Positions 1 to 8,175 of a stretch of DNA of 19,328 nucleotides are shown here, one piece after another. Position 1 is the stretch's first letter. Each line of letters starts with the position of its first letter. The notes beneath the pieces were generated by a model. That model was given only the letters and a program-made list of their open reading frames with translations. It made no database searches and was not told the origin of the DNA. Position numbers and translations under genes: made by a program. This DNA is from CAYNWT01 sp964450955 (lineage in GTDB: Bacteria > Planctomycetota > Planctomycetia > Planctomycetales > Planctomycetaceae), in contig CAYVFI010000065.1 of the NCBI GenBank assembly GCA_964450955.1, positions 1 through 19,328 on the forward strand. The letters are read 5' to 3'.

Positions 1-162
1 GAAAATCGCTGTAGGAATAAGATCGATGAGTGGAATAAACAGAAGTTTTAAGCCAAAGACATGGGGTTCTAGCGGGTTCTGGCCAACCGTTGTGGGAACC
101 CCGGCGCTAATACTTGCGGTTCTTGTTTCGCCGCCGATTGCGCGGATATCATTGTGGTTCAC
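1..162 (-). CDS. Possible 5' part of a gene leaving the left edge
   Basis: The minus strand stays open from a GTG at 162 to the window edge (54 codons), and the same frame is open further upstream without an ATG. The predicted peptide begins MNHNDIRAIGG and becomes hydrophobic near the edge (LKLLFIPLIDLIPTAIF), which could be the start of a membrane segment. It lies 65 bp downstream of the thioesterase gene on the same strand, so it could be the next gene of that group. There is no clear Shine-Dalgarno sequence before the GTG and I recognise no family. It may be chance open sequence. Confidence 0.25.
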   Translation of the reverse strand, partial: MNHNDIRAIGGETRTASISAGVPTTVGQNPLEPHVFGLKLLFIPLIDLIPTAIF

Positions 163-227
163 GAATCGGGCGACTGGCCGCCCGCATCGGCACTTATCAG
201 AAGTTCCACCGGTGATGACGGGGCGTC

Positions 228-617
228 CTATCCAGAACTTTCCAACAGCTCGTCCGGCAGCGCGCTTATGGTGCCGGTGCCGTCGACGCAGGCCAGTGTG
301 CTGGTTCCGGTAGTCAACACTTCGCCGTCGCGCATGAGTTGGTATTCGTGTTCGATGCGGGCTGGAGTGATGCGGCTGATCGTGGTCCGTAGCGTGAGCA
401 GGTCGTCGTAGCGAGCCGGCTTCTTGTATCGAACTTCGATTTTGACGACGACCAGAAACAGGCCGCGTTCTTCGACCGCTTTGTAGCTACCTCCACCGGC
501 GCGGAAGAGTTCTGTTCTTCCTATTTCGAAATACGTGAGGTAGTTCGAATGATGGAGGTAGCCCATTGCGTCCGTTTCAGCGTAGCGGACGCGAATTTCT
601 GTTTCGTGTGATGTCAT
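228..617 (-). CDS. YbgC-like acyl-CoA thioesterase (hotdog fold)
   Basis: This 129-aa protein has the length and N-terminal signature of the YbgC/4-hydroxybenzoyl-CoA thioesterase family. The stretch RYAETDAMGYLHHSNYLTYF (residues 11-30) contains the family's catalytic Asp (D16), the His-Asn-Tyr element (H23, N25, Y26) and the start of the long hotdog helix. The family hydrolyses acyl-CoA thioesters in the cytoplasm; in proteobacteria YbgC is linked to the Tol-Pal envelope system, but no tol/pal genes are visible here, so the substrate is unknown. Its ATG overlaps the stop of the upstream gene as ATGA (614-617) and has no Shine-Dalgarno of its own, which points to translational coupling. The family call is firm; the substrate is not. 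Confidence 0.87.
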   Translation of the reverse strand: MTSHETEIRVRYAETDAMGYLHHSNYLTYFEIGRTELFRAGGGSYKAVEERGLFLVVVKIEVRYKKPARYDDLLTLRTTISRITPARIEHEYQLMRDGEVLTTGTSTLACVDGTGTISALPDELLESSG

Positions 618-880
618 TTGGATGGAACAAAGAAACCGAATTTTTCGAACGTCTCAATCGCAATCGGGTCGCAGACCTTAATCATGGCGACGTTGCTAAG
701 TTCAATCATTACGCGACGCGCGTTTTGTGAGTCCGGGCGTTCGCGTTCGAGAAGCAGGATGGTTCCCAAAAGCCTGAAGCTGCAGAATTCAATCGTCTCG
801 TTGAACGTGGTTGTGACCAGTCCCTTGCGAGGAATCTCCGCTGGCCAGCTGCGGAGAACTTCGATCCATGGTTGTTCCAT
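614..880 (-). CDS. Small conserved-looking protein coupled to the thioesterase
   Basis: This 88-aa protein starts at ATG 880 with an AGGA Shine-Dalgarno seven bases upstream, a good start by spacing. It has no signal peptide and no clear membrane span. The sequence alternates beta-like segments (TTTFNETIEFCSF, LLGTILLLERER, VMIELSNVAMIKVC) and ends in a Phe-rich tail, so a small cytosolic alpha/beta domain is likely. I do not recognise the family. Its stop overlaps the ATG of the YbgC-like thioesterase by ATGA, so the two proteins are made together and may act in the same acyl-CoA step or complex. That link is inference from gene order only. Confidence 0.75.
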   Translation of the reverse strand: MEQPWIEVLRSWPAEIPRKGLVTTTFNETIEFCSFRLLGTILLLERERPDSQNARRVMIELSNVAMIKVCDPIAIETFEKFGFFVPSK

Positions 881-997
881 TAGTGCATCCTGCTTCAGTG
901 TTTCGTATGAGTTGAGTGGTCGAACCGTACCGGGCTGCGGGTCGTGGTCAAGGCCAGACAGGTAATGCCAGTGTGGGCCGACCTGCCGCGACCAGTA

Positions 998-1552
998 TTA
1001 GCGCGGGCTGGTTTGCTGCGCTGGGTTCGCTTTTTCGACCGGCTTGGGTCTGCCGGGCAGTGACAACCAGTACAGAAGTCCCATGAGCAATGCGAAGCCG
1101 ATCACGGCCGCGGCGAGGACCGGCCATGGCTTCGAACGGTTCCGCTTTCGCCGTCTTGCTCGGTTCACGGGTGACGAACCGCGATCCTGCGTCTTGACGA
1201 CTGGCAAATCCTCGCCGAATTCATCGTCGATCTCATCAGCGGCAGGCGGCCGCGCTGAACGGCGGCGCTTCGCGGCTGTGGGCACAGATACGGGCGCCGG
1301 CGGCGCCACGGCGTTCGCTTTCACAGCGGGTTTTGGTTCCGGTTCCAAACTGGGCGGAGCTTGCGGGGCTGCCGGGGGTAGCAGGCCTTGAATTTGTTCC
1401 GCTCGAAACCAATCACCAACCGCGCCTTTACGGACCTTTGTTTGGGGAAGAACCAAGCCCTTTTTCGCGGCGGCTCGCATTTGGTCAGCGGTGAAGGGTC
1501 CGCGGATTTCATCACTGATAATTACGAACCAGTCCGGGTCAGCCACTCTCAC
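998..1552 (-). CDS. GYF_2-domain protein with C-terminal membrane anchor
   Basis: This 184-aa protein carries an N-terminal GYF_2 (DUF4339-type) domain at about residues 7-58. It shows the typical WFV...IRGPFTADQM opening (W8, G18-P19-F20) and a second conserved Trp near residue 48 (GDWFRAEQI). A Pro/Ala-rich then Arg-rich linker (60-141) follows, then one hydrophobic span at about 143-165 and a short polar tail. GYF domains bind proline-rich peptides; bacterial GYF_2 proteins are mostly uncharacterised membrane proteins. The start is GTG 1552 or GTG 1546: a GAGG lies three bases before the first and nine before the second. It is divergent from the zinc-ribbon membrane protein, whose Pro-rich linker could be a GYF ligand (inference). 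Confidence 0.85.
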   Translation of the reverse strand: MRVADPDWFVIISDEIRGPFTADQMRAAAKKGLVLPQTKVRKGAVGDWFRAEQIQGLLPPAAPQAPPSLEPEPKPAVKANAVAPPAPVSVPTAAKRRRSARPPAADEIDDEFGEDLPVVKTQDRGSSPVNRARRRKRNRSKPWPVLAAAVIGFALLMGLLYWLSLPGRPKPVEKANPAQQTSPR

Positions 1553-1828
1553 TTACCTCACAGTCGTTAGAACCATTACACCGATACGCACGGCTATTCT
1601 GAGTATCGTCACGCGGCGATGGATTTGCCAGCGATGATTCCGGCTATGCCTGGACACACCTGCACACCTTGCCCCGGATGTCCTAGAATAGCTTGTTCGA
1701 ACACCAGGCCTGACAGGCCTTAACGTTCAAGGTCGCCCGGGCGATTGACCGCTCCGTTGTCGCTAACAAACAGCGGGCGAACCCGAATTCGAAATACTGC
1801 CACAACACGACTTTCATATAAACGACCA

Positions 1829-3175
1829 ATGGCCATTGAGTTCAACTGTCCATACTGCACTTCCACGATTCGTGTGAAAGACGCAGCCGCTGGAAAACGT
1901 GGCCGCTGCCCGCGATGTAGCGAACAGCTACTGGTCCCCACGGTCCAGTCGTTCGAACCAGCGTCGGCGCCAGCACCAGCGGCGAACCTGGCACCGACTG
2001 CCCCCGCGGCACCTGCACCGGTTCCAGTTATGGAACCAACCGCGCCTGTTTCTGACCCGGCGATGCAACCAGTTGCTCCCGGCGAATTTTCCAACATCCC
2101 GGTTATCGCCACCGCACCCGCTAGCCCAACACAACACCGAACAGCATCGCGAACGCGTCGCCGCCGAAAATCCAGTAACACGCTGGCTATGAGTATTCTT
2201 GGTGTTTGCTTCGTAGCAATCACTGGCCTGGCGGGATACCTGTGGTGGTCCAGCCAACCCGTGAGCTTAAAAGGCAATTTGTCCGGCGAATTGGTCGCGT
2301 CATCAAACATCAAACCCGTAAATGTCTCCGCCGATGGCATCTCGGGTGACACTCGGAACTCCGTACTGGCGGCGCTGCGCGAGATGCCGTTCAGTATGAA
2401 AAGCAGTTTGTTGGTCACGGAATTTCGAGCGACCGAAACGGACATCGAAGTGCGACTGCTGCCAACCACAACGACATCGATTGTTCGAGTCAGCCCGCTG
2501 GCGGACGAATCGTTGGCAGCGTGGCTGTCTGAGAACTCAAGCCGAGTCGTCGGCGAACGTCAGGCAGCGGTCAAGAAAGCGACCGAAAAATTCTTCGCCG
2601 ACTATGCCGATTCCAAAGCCAACGGAACATCTTTGCGCGATGAGACTCCGTACTATCGGAACCACCTGGCACTGGGAGCAATGAACGTCGGCCTGGGCTA
2701 CGTAGTCGAAGCGGCCACTTCAAAACAGGTCTGTCCCTGCGTGTTTGAAGATCCCGCCGGCAATCTGTACTTCGCGGTCCCGCGTGACACAGACAGTTTC
2801 ACAGTCCGCGGCCGAACCATGTCCGATGGCCGCAAATTGTTCCCCGGCACATTCGCAGTCAGCTGTGGAGCCGTCCCGGAAGACATCGAACTTGTCGAAC
2901 CACCCGCGCCGGAGACACAGCCATCGAAACCGGCCGGATCGGAGTCAAAGGCGCCCGAACCAAAAACGATGGGTTCAGAAACAAAAGACGGTGGAGCAGA
3001 GTTCGAGGAAGAGTCTGGTATGAAACCAAAGCCCAAAGACGCGCCGATGGGATCGGATTTCGAAATGGAGTCTGGTTCGGATACCAAACCATCCGGCATG
3101 GGTAGTGAGATGGGATCCGGAACCACGGCCAGACCGATGTCGGACGAACCGATGGGTTCCGGTTCAAGAGAGTGA
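1829..3175 (+). CDS. Zinc-ribbon, single-span membrane protein with Ser/Met-rich tail
   Basis: The 448-aa protein from ATG 1829 opens with a zinc ribbon (C7, C10, C27, C30; CPYC...CPRC), a very common planctomycete N-terminal module. A Pro/Ala linker (about 40-100), a basic patch RTRRRRK, and one membrane span (about 117-140) follow. The larger C-terminal part is a folded extracytoplasmic domain ending in an acidic, low-complexity tail (about 358-448) in which MGS is repeated several times. The open frame extends upstream to 1745, but those 28 residues are unlike the family and the zinc ribbon begins right after ATG 1829, so I chose that start. The function is unknown. Topology suggests a cytosolic zinc ribbon and an outside sensor or binding domain. 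The 148-bp repeats follow 19 bp after the stop. Confidence 0.85.
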   Translation: MAIEFNCPYCTSTIRVKDAAAGKRGRCPRCSEQLLVPTVQSFEPASAPAPAANLAPTAPAAPAPVPVMEPTAPVSDPAMQPVAPGEFSNIPVIATAPASPTQHRTASRTRRRRKSSNTLAMSILGVCFVAITGLAGYLWWSSQPVSLKGNLSGELVASSNIKPVNVSADGISGDTRNSVLAALREMPFSMKSSLLVTEFRATETDIEVRLLPTTTTSIVRVSPLADESLAAWLSENSSRVVGERQAAVKKATEKFFADYADSKANGTSLRDETPYYRNHLALGAMNVGLGYVVEAATSKQVCPCVFEDPAGNLYFAVPRDTDSFTVRGRTMSDGRKLFPGTFAVSCGAVPEDIELVEPPAPETQPSKPAGSESKAPEPKTMGSETKDGGAEFEEESGMKPKPKDAPMGSDFEMESGSDTKPSGMGSEMGSGTTARPMSDEPMGSGSRE

Positions 3176-3194
3176 GTTGGTTAGTCGCCGAGCT

Positions 3195-3342
3195 GTCACC
3201 TCTCCCGCTTGCGGGAGAGGTCGCGGTCTCAGCCGCGGGAGAGGGCTGAGCCAAGGTTGGTTGTGCGTTCTGATTCTTGTGTATGCGCTGCCCCCTCACC
3301 CGGGCTTACAGCCCGACCTCTCCCCCAAAAGGGGGCGAGGTG
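3195..3342. repeat. 148-bp palindrome-rich repeat, copy 1
   Basis: This copy is identical base for base to 3433-3580. It contains several hairpins: ACCTCTCCCGC/GCGGGAGAGGT with a TT loop (3198-3221), CTCAGCC/GGCTGAG, CGGGCT/AGCCCG around TAC, and CCCCC/GGGGG around an A-rich loop near the end. The rest of the gene-free stretch 3176-3623 is a 90-bp spacer (3343-3432) and short flanks with no supportable ORF. Short frames here are repeats of the same low-complexity sequence. This looks like a non-autonomous, REP/MITE-type intergenic element, sitting between the ends of two convergent genes. Confidence 0.93.
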
Positions 3343-3432
3343 GCAGGGTATGTCTTTGACACGGATCCAGGGTAGCACGGGCGCTCCGGGGTTTCGCTGG
3401 TGGTTCGCTTTAGCCGCGGCCACGTGGAACCG

Positions 3433-3580
3433 GTCACCTCTCCCGCTTGCGGGAGAGGTCGCGGTCTCAGCCGCGGGAGAGGGCTGAGCCAAGGTTGGTT
3501 GTGCGTTCTGATTCTTGTGTATGCGCTGCCCCCTCACCCGGGCTTACAGCCCGACCTCTCCCCCAAAAGGGGGCGAGGTG
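3433..3580. repeat. 148-bp palindrome-rich repeat, copy 2
   Basis: This is the second perfect copy, offset by 238 bp from copy 1. Here the unit is bounded by an 8-bp terminal inverted repeat, GTCACCTC at 3433 and GAGGTGAC ending at 3582; copy 1 ends GAGGTGGC instead, so its terminal match is imperfect. The copy ends about 40 bp before the stop of the minus-strand acetyltransferase gene. The perfect identity indicates recent duplication, or gene conversion between copies. Confidence 0.93.
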
Positions 3581-3623
3581 ACAAGCTCGGCCACCCAACA
3601 ACGGCGGTCATAACGTTGGACGA

Positions 3624-4550
3624 TCAGTCCAGGGGCAGTGTGAACTCAGCGGCTTGCGATTTCGTTTCGAAGCCCAGTTCTGCGTACACAGCCACGGCGA
3701 ATGTGTTGCCCCGATCGACATCGACCGAACAGTATTTGTAAGCCGGCGACCAGACGCGCGCCAGCGATGCAGCCAACAGTTTGCTGCCAAGCTTTCGGCC
3801 TCGGAACGACGGCGAAACGCCCAGGTAGCGCACTCCAACGTAGCCGTGGGCGTCGTAGCGGCTTAGCAGGCAAACGGCCGCATCCCGGCCATCCAAAACG
3901 ATTACGAATCGATCCTGGTGATCGGGCGATTCGAACTTCAGTCGATCAAGAAAACCCTGAGCACTGTGATTGGTTCCGAGTGACGGATCCGACAGCGAAC
4001 CTTCGTAGGTCGATTGAATAATCGTCGCCAAACGCGCGTCGCTGGGTTCTGATTCACACAATCGAACTGGCTGTTCGGCCGGGTTGACCAGTGAAGCCCG
4101 CTCAAGCGTTAGCGTCCGGTTGCGCGATTCCATTGTCATTACGTCGCCCACGTGTCGGAAGCCGTGATGCAACAGTTCGGCAGCAAACCCCAGCATGTGC
4201 ATCGGCAACAGCACCAGCACTACGTGTGCGTTTAGTTCGATGGCGCGTTGTTTGAGTCCGTGGTACAGTGCGGTGACTGCGGTCTCAGATCGAACACCGG
4301 CCGGCAGGTGAATGAACCCGGTTCCGTCTCTGTGAAGAACCAGCGCTGCGGCCGCCTGAACCTTCCCGGTCGCCGGCCAGGCCAAAAGACTGATGTCCGC
4401 CCCCGACTGCTTCTCATGCAGCAACAGGTCAACGTTGTAACTCTCACGCAACAACTTCGCCGCCTGAGCGCGATCTCGCCCTGCCGTCAGCCGTGTTGCT
4501 TGCGGATTATTCACAGAACGCCGGCCTTCGAACCGAAAAACGCCAAACAA
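3624..4550 (-). CDS. GNAT-family N-acetyltransferase (tandem GNAT fold)
   Basis: The 308-aa protein ends in a clear GNAT domain. Motif A is YLGVSPSFRGRKLGSKLL (241-258), with the acetyl-CoA pyrophosphate-binding RGRKLGS loop, and it is followed by VDVDRGNTFAVAVYAELGF (276-294), the usual Asn/Tyr motif B region. The N-terminal half (about 25-150) has weaker GNAT-like secondary structure but no clear acetyl-CoA loop, so this is probably a two-domain GNAT with a degenerate first copy. The family transfers acetyl groups from acetyl-CoA to amines; the substrate here is unknown. The longest start is TTG 4550; GTG 4514 (296 aa) with a GAAGG about 11 bases upstream is an equally good choice. It lies 106 bp downstream of the MoxR gene on the same strand. 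Confidence 0.85.
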   Translation of the reverse strand: MFGVFRFEGRRSVNNPQATRLTAGRDRAQAAKLLRESYNVDLLLHEKQSGADISLLAWPATGKVQAAAALVLHRDGTGFIHLPAGVRSETAVTALYHGLKQRAIELNAHVVLVLLPMHMLGFAAELLHHGFRHVGDVMTMESRNRTLTLERASLVNPAEQPVRLCESEPSDARLATIIQSTYEGSLSDPSLGTNHSAQGFLDRLKFESPDHQDRFVIVLDGRDAAVCLLSRYDAHGYVGVRYLGVSPSFRGRKLGSKLLAASLARVWSPAYKYCSVDVDRGNTFAVAVYAELGFETKSQAAEFTLPLD

Positions 4551-4656
4551 GAAATCTCGAATGACAAAGTAGCCAAGCCCTCAACCATCCAACCGGGTGT
4601 GCAATTCCCAACTCCAGCCACCACCCCCACCGGATACCGATCGAACGGAACGTTCG

Positions 4657-5730
4657 TTACTGCTTGCGGCGGGTGCGGCCGGCTTTGCGGTTGGCTCGTT
4701 CCTGTAGTTCGACCGGGACGTGGTTCAAGAGCATCTGCACGACGTCGTCAGCCGTGATGCGATTACTGTCGGCCTGAAAATTGGTCACGATGCGGTGACG
4801 CAGAACCGGCGCCGCTACGGCCTGGATGTCCTGCGTTGTAACGTGGAACCGACCTTCCAAAATCGCCCGTGCTTTGGCGCCCAGGATGAGGTACTGGCCC
4901 GCTCGCGGTCCGGCTCCCCATGAAAGATTTTGCTTTACGAAGTCGGGCGCTTCTTTTTCATCCGGCCGGGTCGCTCGAACCAAATCACGAGCGTAAATGA
5001 AGACGTGTTCGGCACACGGAACCTTGCGAACCACTTGTTGCAGCGCGAGGATTTGTTCGCCCGTTAGTGCGGTGGAAAGTTCTGGTTCGACACCGCTGGT
5101 TGTTTGTTTCAGGATCAACAGTTCTTCAGCGGCCGTCGGGTAGCTGACCACGATGTTGAACATAAACCGGTCCAACTGCGCTTCGGGCAGTGGGTAGGTT
5201 CCTTCCTGTTCGATTGGGTTTTGGGTAGCCAGTACGAAAAACGGTTGAGGCAACCGGTAGGTGCTGGAACCGACCGTCACGTGTCGTTCCTGCATCGCTT
5301 CCAACAAAGCCGCTTGTGTCTTGGGTGGCGTTCGGTTGATTTCGTCGGCCAGCAACATGTTTGTGAACAGTGGCCCCTGCATGAACTGGAACGAACGCGT
5401 TCCGGATTCGGGATCGTCCTGCAGCACGTCGGTACCGGTGATGTCTGACGGCATGAGGTCAGGCGTAAACTGGATTCGCCGGAATGACAGGTGCAGGATT
5501 TCGGCGACCGTACTGATGAGCAAAGTCTTGGCGAGACCGGGCACTCCCACCAGCAAACAGTGGCCTCGGCTGAACAACGCGATGAGTAATTCGTCGACGA
5601 CGTTTTGCTGACCGATGATGACCTTGCCAATTTCGGTTCGCATGCGACTGTACGCGCTGGCGAGCCCTTTGACGGCTTGTTCTTCTCGTTCTCGAAGAGC
5701 CGGGTCTTCGGTTCCGGTAGGTTGGTTCAT
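4657..5730 (-). CDS. MoxR-type AAA+ ATPase
   Basis: This 357-aa protein is a canonical MoxR-family AAA+ ATPase. It has Walker A GVPGLAKT (62-69), Walker B LLADEINR (126-133) followed by the MoxR signature PPKTQAALLEAMQE, and sensor 1 LATQNPIEQEGTYPLPEAQL (167-186). A C-terminal lid domain and a basic tail complete it. MoxR proteins are chaperone-like ATPases that usually act on VWA-domain partners in metal insertion or complex assembly. An open frame runs upstream to 5898, but those residues are not family-like, so I use ATG 5730. The usual downstream DUF58 and VWA genes are missing; the next gene is a GNAT acetyltransferase. The region 5731-5966 is a divergent intergenic stretch with no clear promoter. 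Confidence 0.95.
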   Translation of the reverse strand: MNQPTGTEDPALREREEQAVKGLASAYSRMRTEIGKVIIGQQNVVDELLIALFSRGHCLLVGVPGLAKTLLISTVAEILHLSFRRIQFTPDLMPSDITGTDVLQDDPESGTRSFQFMQGPLFTNMLLADEINRTPPKTQAALLEAMQERHVTVGSSTYRLPQPFFVLATQNPIEQEGTYPLPEAQLDRFMFNIVVSYPTAAEELLILKQTTSGVEPELSTALTGEQILALQQVVRKVPCAEHVFIYARDLVRATRPDEKEAPDFVKQNLSWGAGPRAGQYLILGAKARAILEGRFHVTTQDIQAVAAPVLRHRIVTNFQADSNRITADDVVQMLLNHVPVELQERANRKAGRTRRKQ

Positions 5731-5966
5731 AAGTACTCTGACGGGCGGAATGTGACCCAAAAAGCGCGGCTTCGGGCTTGCTGGATAGTCTAAGTAAGTC
5801 CGGGTGATGTGGCTTTGGGTGGTGCCTTGCGAATCGCGGGCCGGAATGGTCTGCTGAAGGCGGTTTTCCAATGTACTGGAACAAGCAAGCGCGACCAAAC
5901 CAGAATCTTGCGGAACACTGCCCTTATGTCGCCAATCGCCGGAATGACGTGAAAAAGGATGCCGTC

Positions 5967-6794
5967 ATGAGCACCTCCCCAGTAAGTTATTTGATCTTCG
6001 ACGTCGAAACGGTCGCGAATGGCGATCTGATCTCGCGAGCCAAGTATTCGGGCGAAAAACTGTCCGGCGATGAAGCCGCTGCGCGATACCGCGAAGAACT
6101 GATGGCTCAATTCGGACGCGATGTGCTGCCGCCGACATGGGTCGAACCGACATCCGTCTGCGTGGCCAAAGTGGCAGCGGATTTTCGGCTGGTCGATCTG
6201 GTCGCTTTGGATGCTCCGAAGTACCGACCGTATGAAATGACACGTACGTTTTGGGACGGTTGGCAACACTACAAGCGGCCGGCGTTTGTGACATTCAACG
6301 GCCGCGGCTACGACCTGCCGGTTATGGAACTAGCTGCCTTTCGATACGGACTTAGCCTGCCAGCGTGGTTCAACGTCAAGTCGCGGACTTACGAACAATC
6401 GCGGAACCGCTACAACCTGGATCGACACATCGACCTGCAGGACTTTTTCTCCAACTACAGCGCGATGCGTGTGTCGGGTGGTTTGAACCTGCTGGCGAAT
6501 CTCATCGGTAAACCAGGCAAGAGCGGCGTGGATGGGTCGCAGGTTCAGGACATGTTCGACAAAGGTCAGGTCGAAGAGATTAACGACTACTGCCGTTGCG
6601 ATGTTCTGGATACGTATTTCGTGTTCCTCCGCACGCGTGTGCTGACTGGCGAACTGAAGCTGGAAGAAGAACAGCACATCATTGACGAAGTCCGAACATG
6701 GCTGGAAGAACGCGCTCCGGAAAGCCCCGCGTATACCCATTACCTTGAGAACTGGGGCGACTGGGATTCACCGGTTCTCTTTGTTGCTGAGTAG
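5967..6794 (+). CDS. 3'-5' exonuclease, PolB-like DEDDy family
   Basis: The 275-aa protein matches the stand-alone exonuclease family related to the proofreading domain of family B DNA polymerases (DNA_pol_B_exo2 type). Exo I is FDVET with D12 and E14, Exo II is TFNGRGYDLP with D116, and Exo III is YCRCD with Y208 and D212, so all four metal-binding acidic residues and the DEDDy tyrosine are present. It should remove nucleotides from DNA 3' ends in the cytoplasm; its repair pathway is not known to me. ATG 5967 has an AAAGGA about eight bases upstream; the open frame to 5871 adds non-conserved residues. It is divergent from the MoxR gene and stands alone. Confidence 0.92.
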   Translation: MSTSPVSYLIFDVETVANGDLISRAKYSGEKLSGDEAAARYREELMAQFGRDVLPPTWVEPTSVCVAKVAADFRLVDLVALDAPKYRPYEMTRTFWDGWQHYKRPAFVTFNGRGYDLPVMELAAFRYGLSLPAWFNVKSRTYEQSRNRYNLDRHIDLQDFFSNYSAMRVSGGLNLLANLIGKPGKSGVDGSQVQDMFDKGQVEEINDYCRCDVLDTYFVFLRTRVLTGELKLEEEQHIIDEVRTWLEERAPESPAYTHYLENWGDWDSPVLFVAE

Positions 6795-6916
6795 TCCTTG
6801 TTGTCGTGAAGGTCGGGACTAAAGCTGTTTCGTGGTCTGCTGATTGAGGAAAAGTGATTGCGAATTCGGTACGGTTCTCTCATCGACAACCCGCAGTCAC
6901 ATTGAATCAGCGATAC

Positions 6917-8020
6917 ATGACAGACAAAGTACGTTACGGAATCATCGGAGCCGGAGCGGTTTCGGACTACCACCATGTTCCGGGCATCAACATCGATCCG
7001 CGAGCGGAACTGGTTGCAATCTGTGACCCCAACGAAAAGCTCATGCAGCAACGTCAGACCGATTGGGGTCCGACGAAGACGACGACGAAGTACGAAGATA
7101 TCGCGTCGGATTCCGACATCGATGCCGTCATCATCGCCACGCCAAACTTTCTGCATTACGAACAGGCTTTGGCGTGCGTCGCGGGTGGCAAGCACGTGAT
7201 GTGCGAAAAACCGCTCGGACTTAATTTCACTCAGTCCGCAGAAATGTACCGCGCGGCGCGGGATGCGAACGTGCGACACATGACCGCGTTTACGTACCGG
7301 TTCGCTCCATCGATGCGATACGTCAAGCACCTGGTCGAAACCGGAGCACTGGGAGAACCGCGGCACTTTCGCAGTCAGCGGTTCCTGGACTGGCCGGAAA
7401 CCAGTTGGGGCTGGCGGCAGTACAAAGACCTGGCGGGTGGCGGCGATTTGTTTGATATGACAATTCACCGCATCGACTTTGCGATGGACCTGTTGGGTCC
7501 GATTAAGAATATTTGCGGAGCAGTCTCAACCTTTGTCCCGCGCGATAAGACTCCGACCGGTGAAGACTGCAAGCCATCGGAAGTGGACGACTGGTCTTCA
7601 TTGATTGGGCAGTTTGAAAACGGAGCCGTTGGTGTGTGGGAAGGCAGCACGCTGATGAAGGGCTACCACAACGATGGAGTTGGTTACGAATGGGCCGAAG
7701 TCAACGGCAGCAAAGGTTCCGCCGCGTACCAGCTAACCGACCCGAATAATGTTCTGGTTGGTTTGGACGGGAAGAACATGGAAAAGCAGCCGGTTCCTCG
7801 CGAGTTTCTGGTCTGGCCGGGCAGCCCGCGCGATCCGGATGCGGGTACGCCGAGTACCGTGTTTCGATACGACTTGGTTTACGAATTTACGTCGGCCATC
7901 ATCGAAAAACGCGACGCCATCCCCGGCTTCGACCACGGCGCCCGGGCCCAGTGTGTGGCGGATGCGGTGCTTGATTCGTTTGAGAAGAAGTCGTGGATCG
8001 AAATTAATGCCGCGATGTAG
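6917..8020 (+). CDS. Gfo/Idh/MocA-family NAD(P)-dependent oxidoreductase
   Basis: The 367-aa protein begins with a Rossmann fold (YGIIGAGAV, residues 7-15). It contains the family's EKP motif (97-99), with the catalytic Lys98, and the second-domain motif GGGDLFDMTIHRIDF (174-188), with the active-site His184 region. These enzymes oxidise or reduce sugars and cyclitols with bound NAD(P), and planctomycetes carry many paralogues. The substrate cannot be read from the sequence. ATG 6917 is placed directly before the Rossmann strand; a GTG at 6854 with a GAGG four bases upstream would add 21 residues and cannot be fully excluded. It is monocistronic by context, with about 120-155 bp on either side. 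Confidence 0.95.
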   Translation: MTDKVRYGIIGAGAVSDYHHVPGINIDPRAELVAICDPNEKLMQQRQTDWGPTKTTTKYEDIASDSDIDAVIIATPNFLHYEQALACVAGGKHVMCEKPLGLNFTQSAEMYRAARDANVRHMTAFTYRFAPSMRYVKHLVETGALGEPRHFRSQRFLDWPETSWGWRQYKDLAGGGDLFDMTIHRIDFAMDLLGPIKNICGAVSTFVPRDKTPTGEDCKPSEVDDWSSLIGQFENGAVGVWEGSTLMKGYHNDGVGYEWAEVNGSKGSAAYQLTDPNNVLVGLDGKNMEKQPVPREFLVWPGSPRDPDAGTPSTVFRYDLVYEFTSAIIEKRDAIPGFDHGARAQCVADAVLDSFEKKSWIEINAAM

Positions 8021-8043
8021 GCCAAAGGGATCTATCGTTCGCT

Positions 8044-8087
8044 CGGCCTGAAAGTCTGGTGTCAGCCGGGCGGTTGGCCGTTTTGTT
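8044..8087 (+). terminator. Weak candidate terminator after the oxidoreductase
   Basis: CGGCC (8044-8048) can pair with GGCCG (8076-8080), and the stem is followed by TTTTGTT. The loop is long and the stem short, so this is a weak candidate. A second hairpin nearby, GAACCC/GGGTTC around GGTTT (8096-8112), lacks a T tract. Confidence 0.25.
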
Positions 8088-8175
8088 GTCACTAAGAACC
8101 CGGTTTGGGTTCACAAAAATCTCACAACCAAACATCGATAAAGACACAAACACCCGCTGCGCACTACAATGAGGT

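Noticed and set aside
26..411. Two plus-strand ORFs at the left edge
   Set aside because: They lie opposite the thioesterase gene and have composition typical of shadow frames.
1720..2469. 249-aa minus-strand ORF opposite the zinc-ribbon gene
   Set aside because: It is antisense to a clearly coding sequence with a zinc ribbon and membrane span, and its composition is a mirror of Pro/Ala codons. The same applies to 2698-3126.
3195..3580. CRISPR-like direct repeats
   Set aside because: Only two copies, 148 bp long, with a single spacer and no cas genes; this does not fit a CRISPR array.
3105..3741. Several ORFs inside the 148-bp repeats
   Set aside because: They have nearly identical translations because the DNA repeats, no ribosome-binding sites, and frames that run across palindromes.
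5866..5881. TTCCA-N6-TGGAA inverted repeat before the exonuclease gene
   Set aside because: Only five bases per arm, no promoter boxes nearby, and such repeats are expected by chance; not enough to call an operator.
5731..5898. N-terminal extension of the MoxR ATPase
   Set aside because: The extra 56 residues are not family-like and overlap the upstream region of the divergent exonuclease gene; ATG 5730 gives the normal length.
5871..5966. N-terminal extension of the exonuclease
   Set aside because: The extra residues do not look conserved and ATG 5967 has its own Shine-Dalgarno just before the first exonuclease strand.
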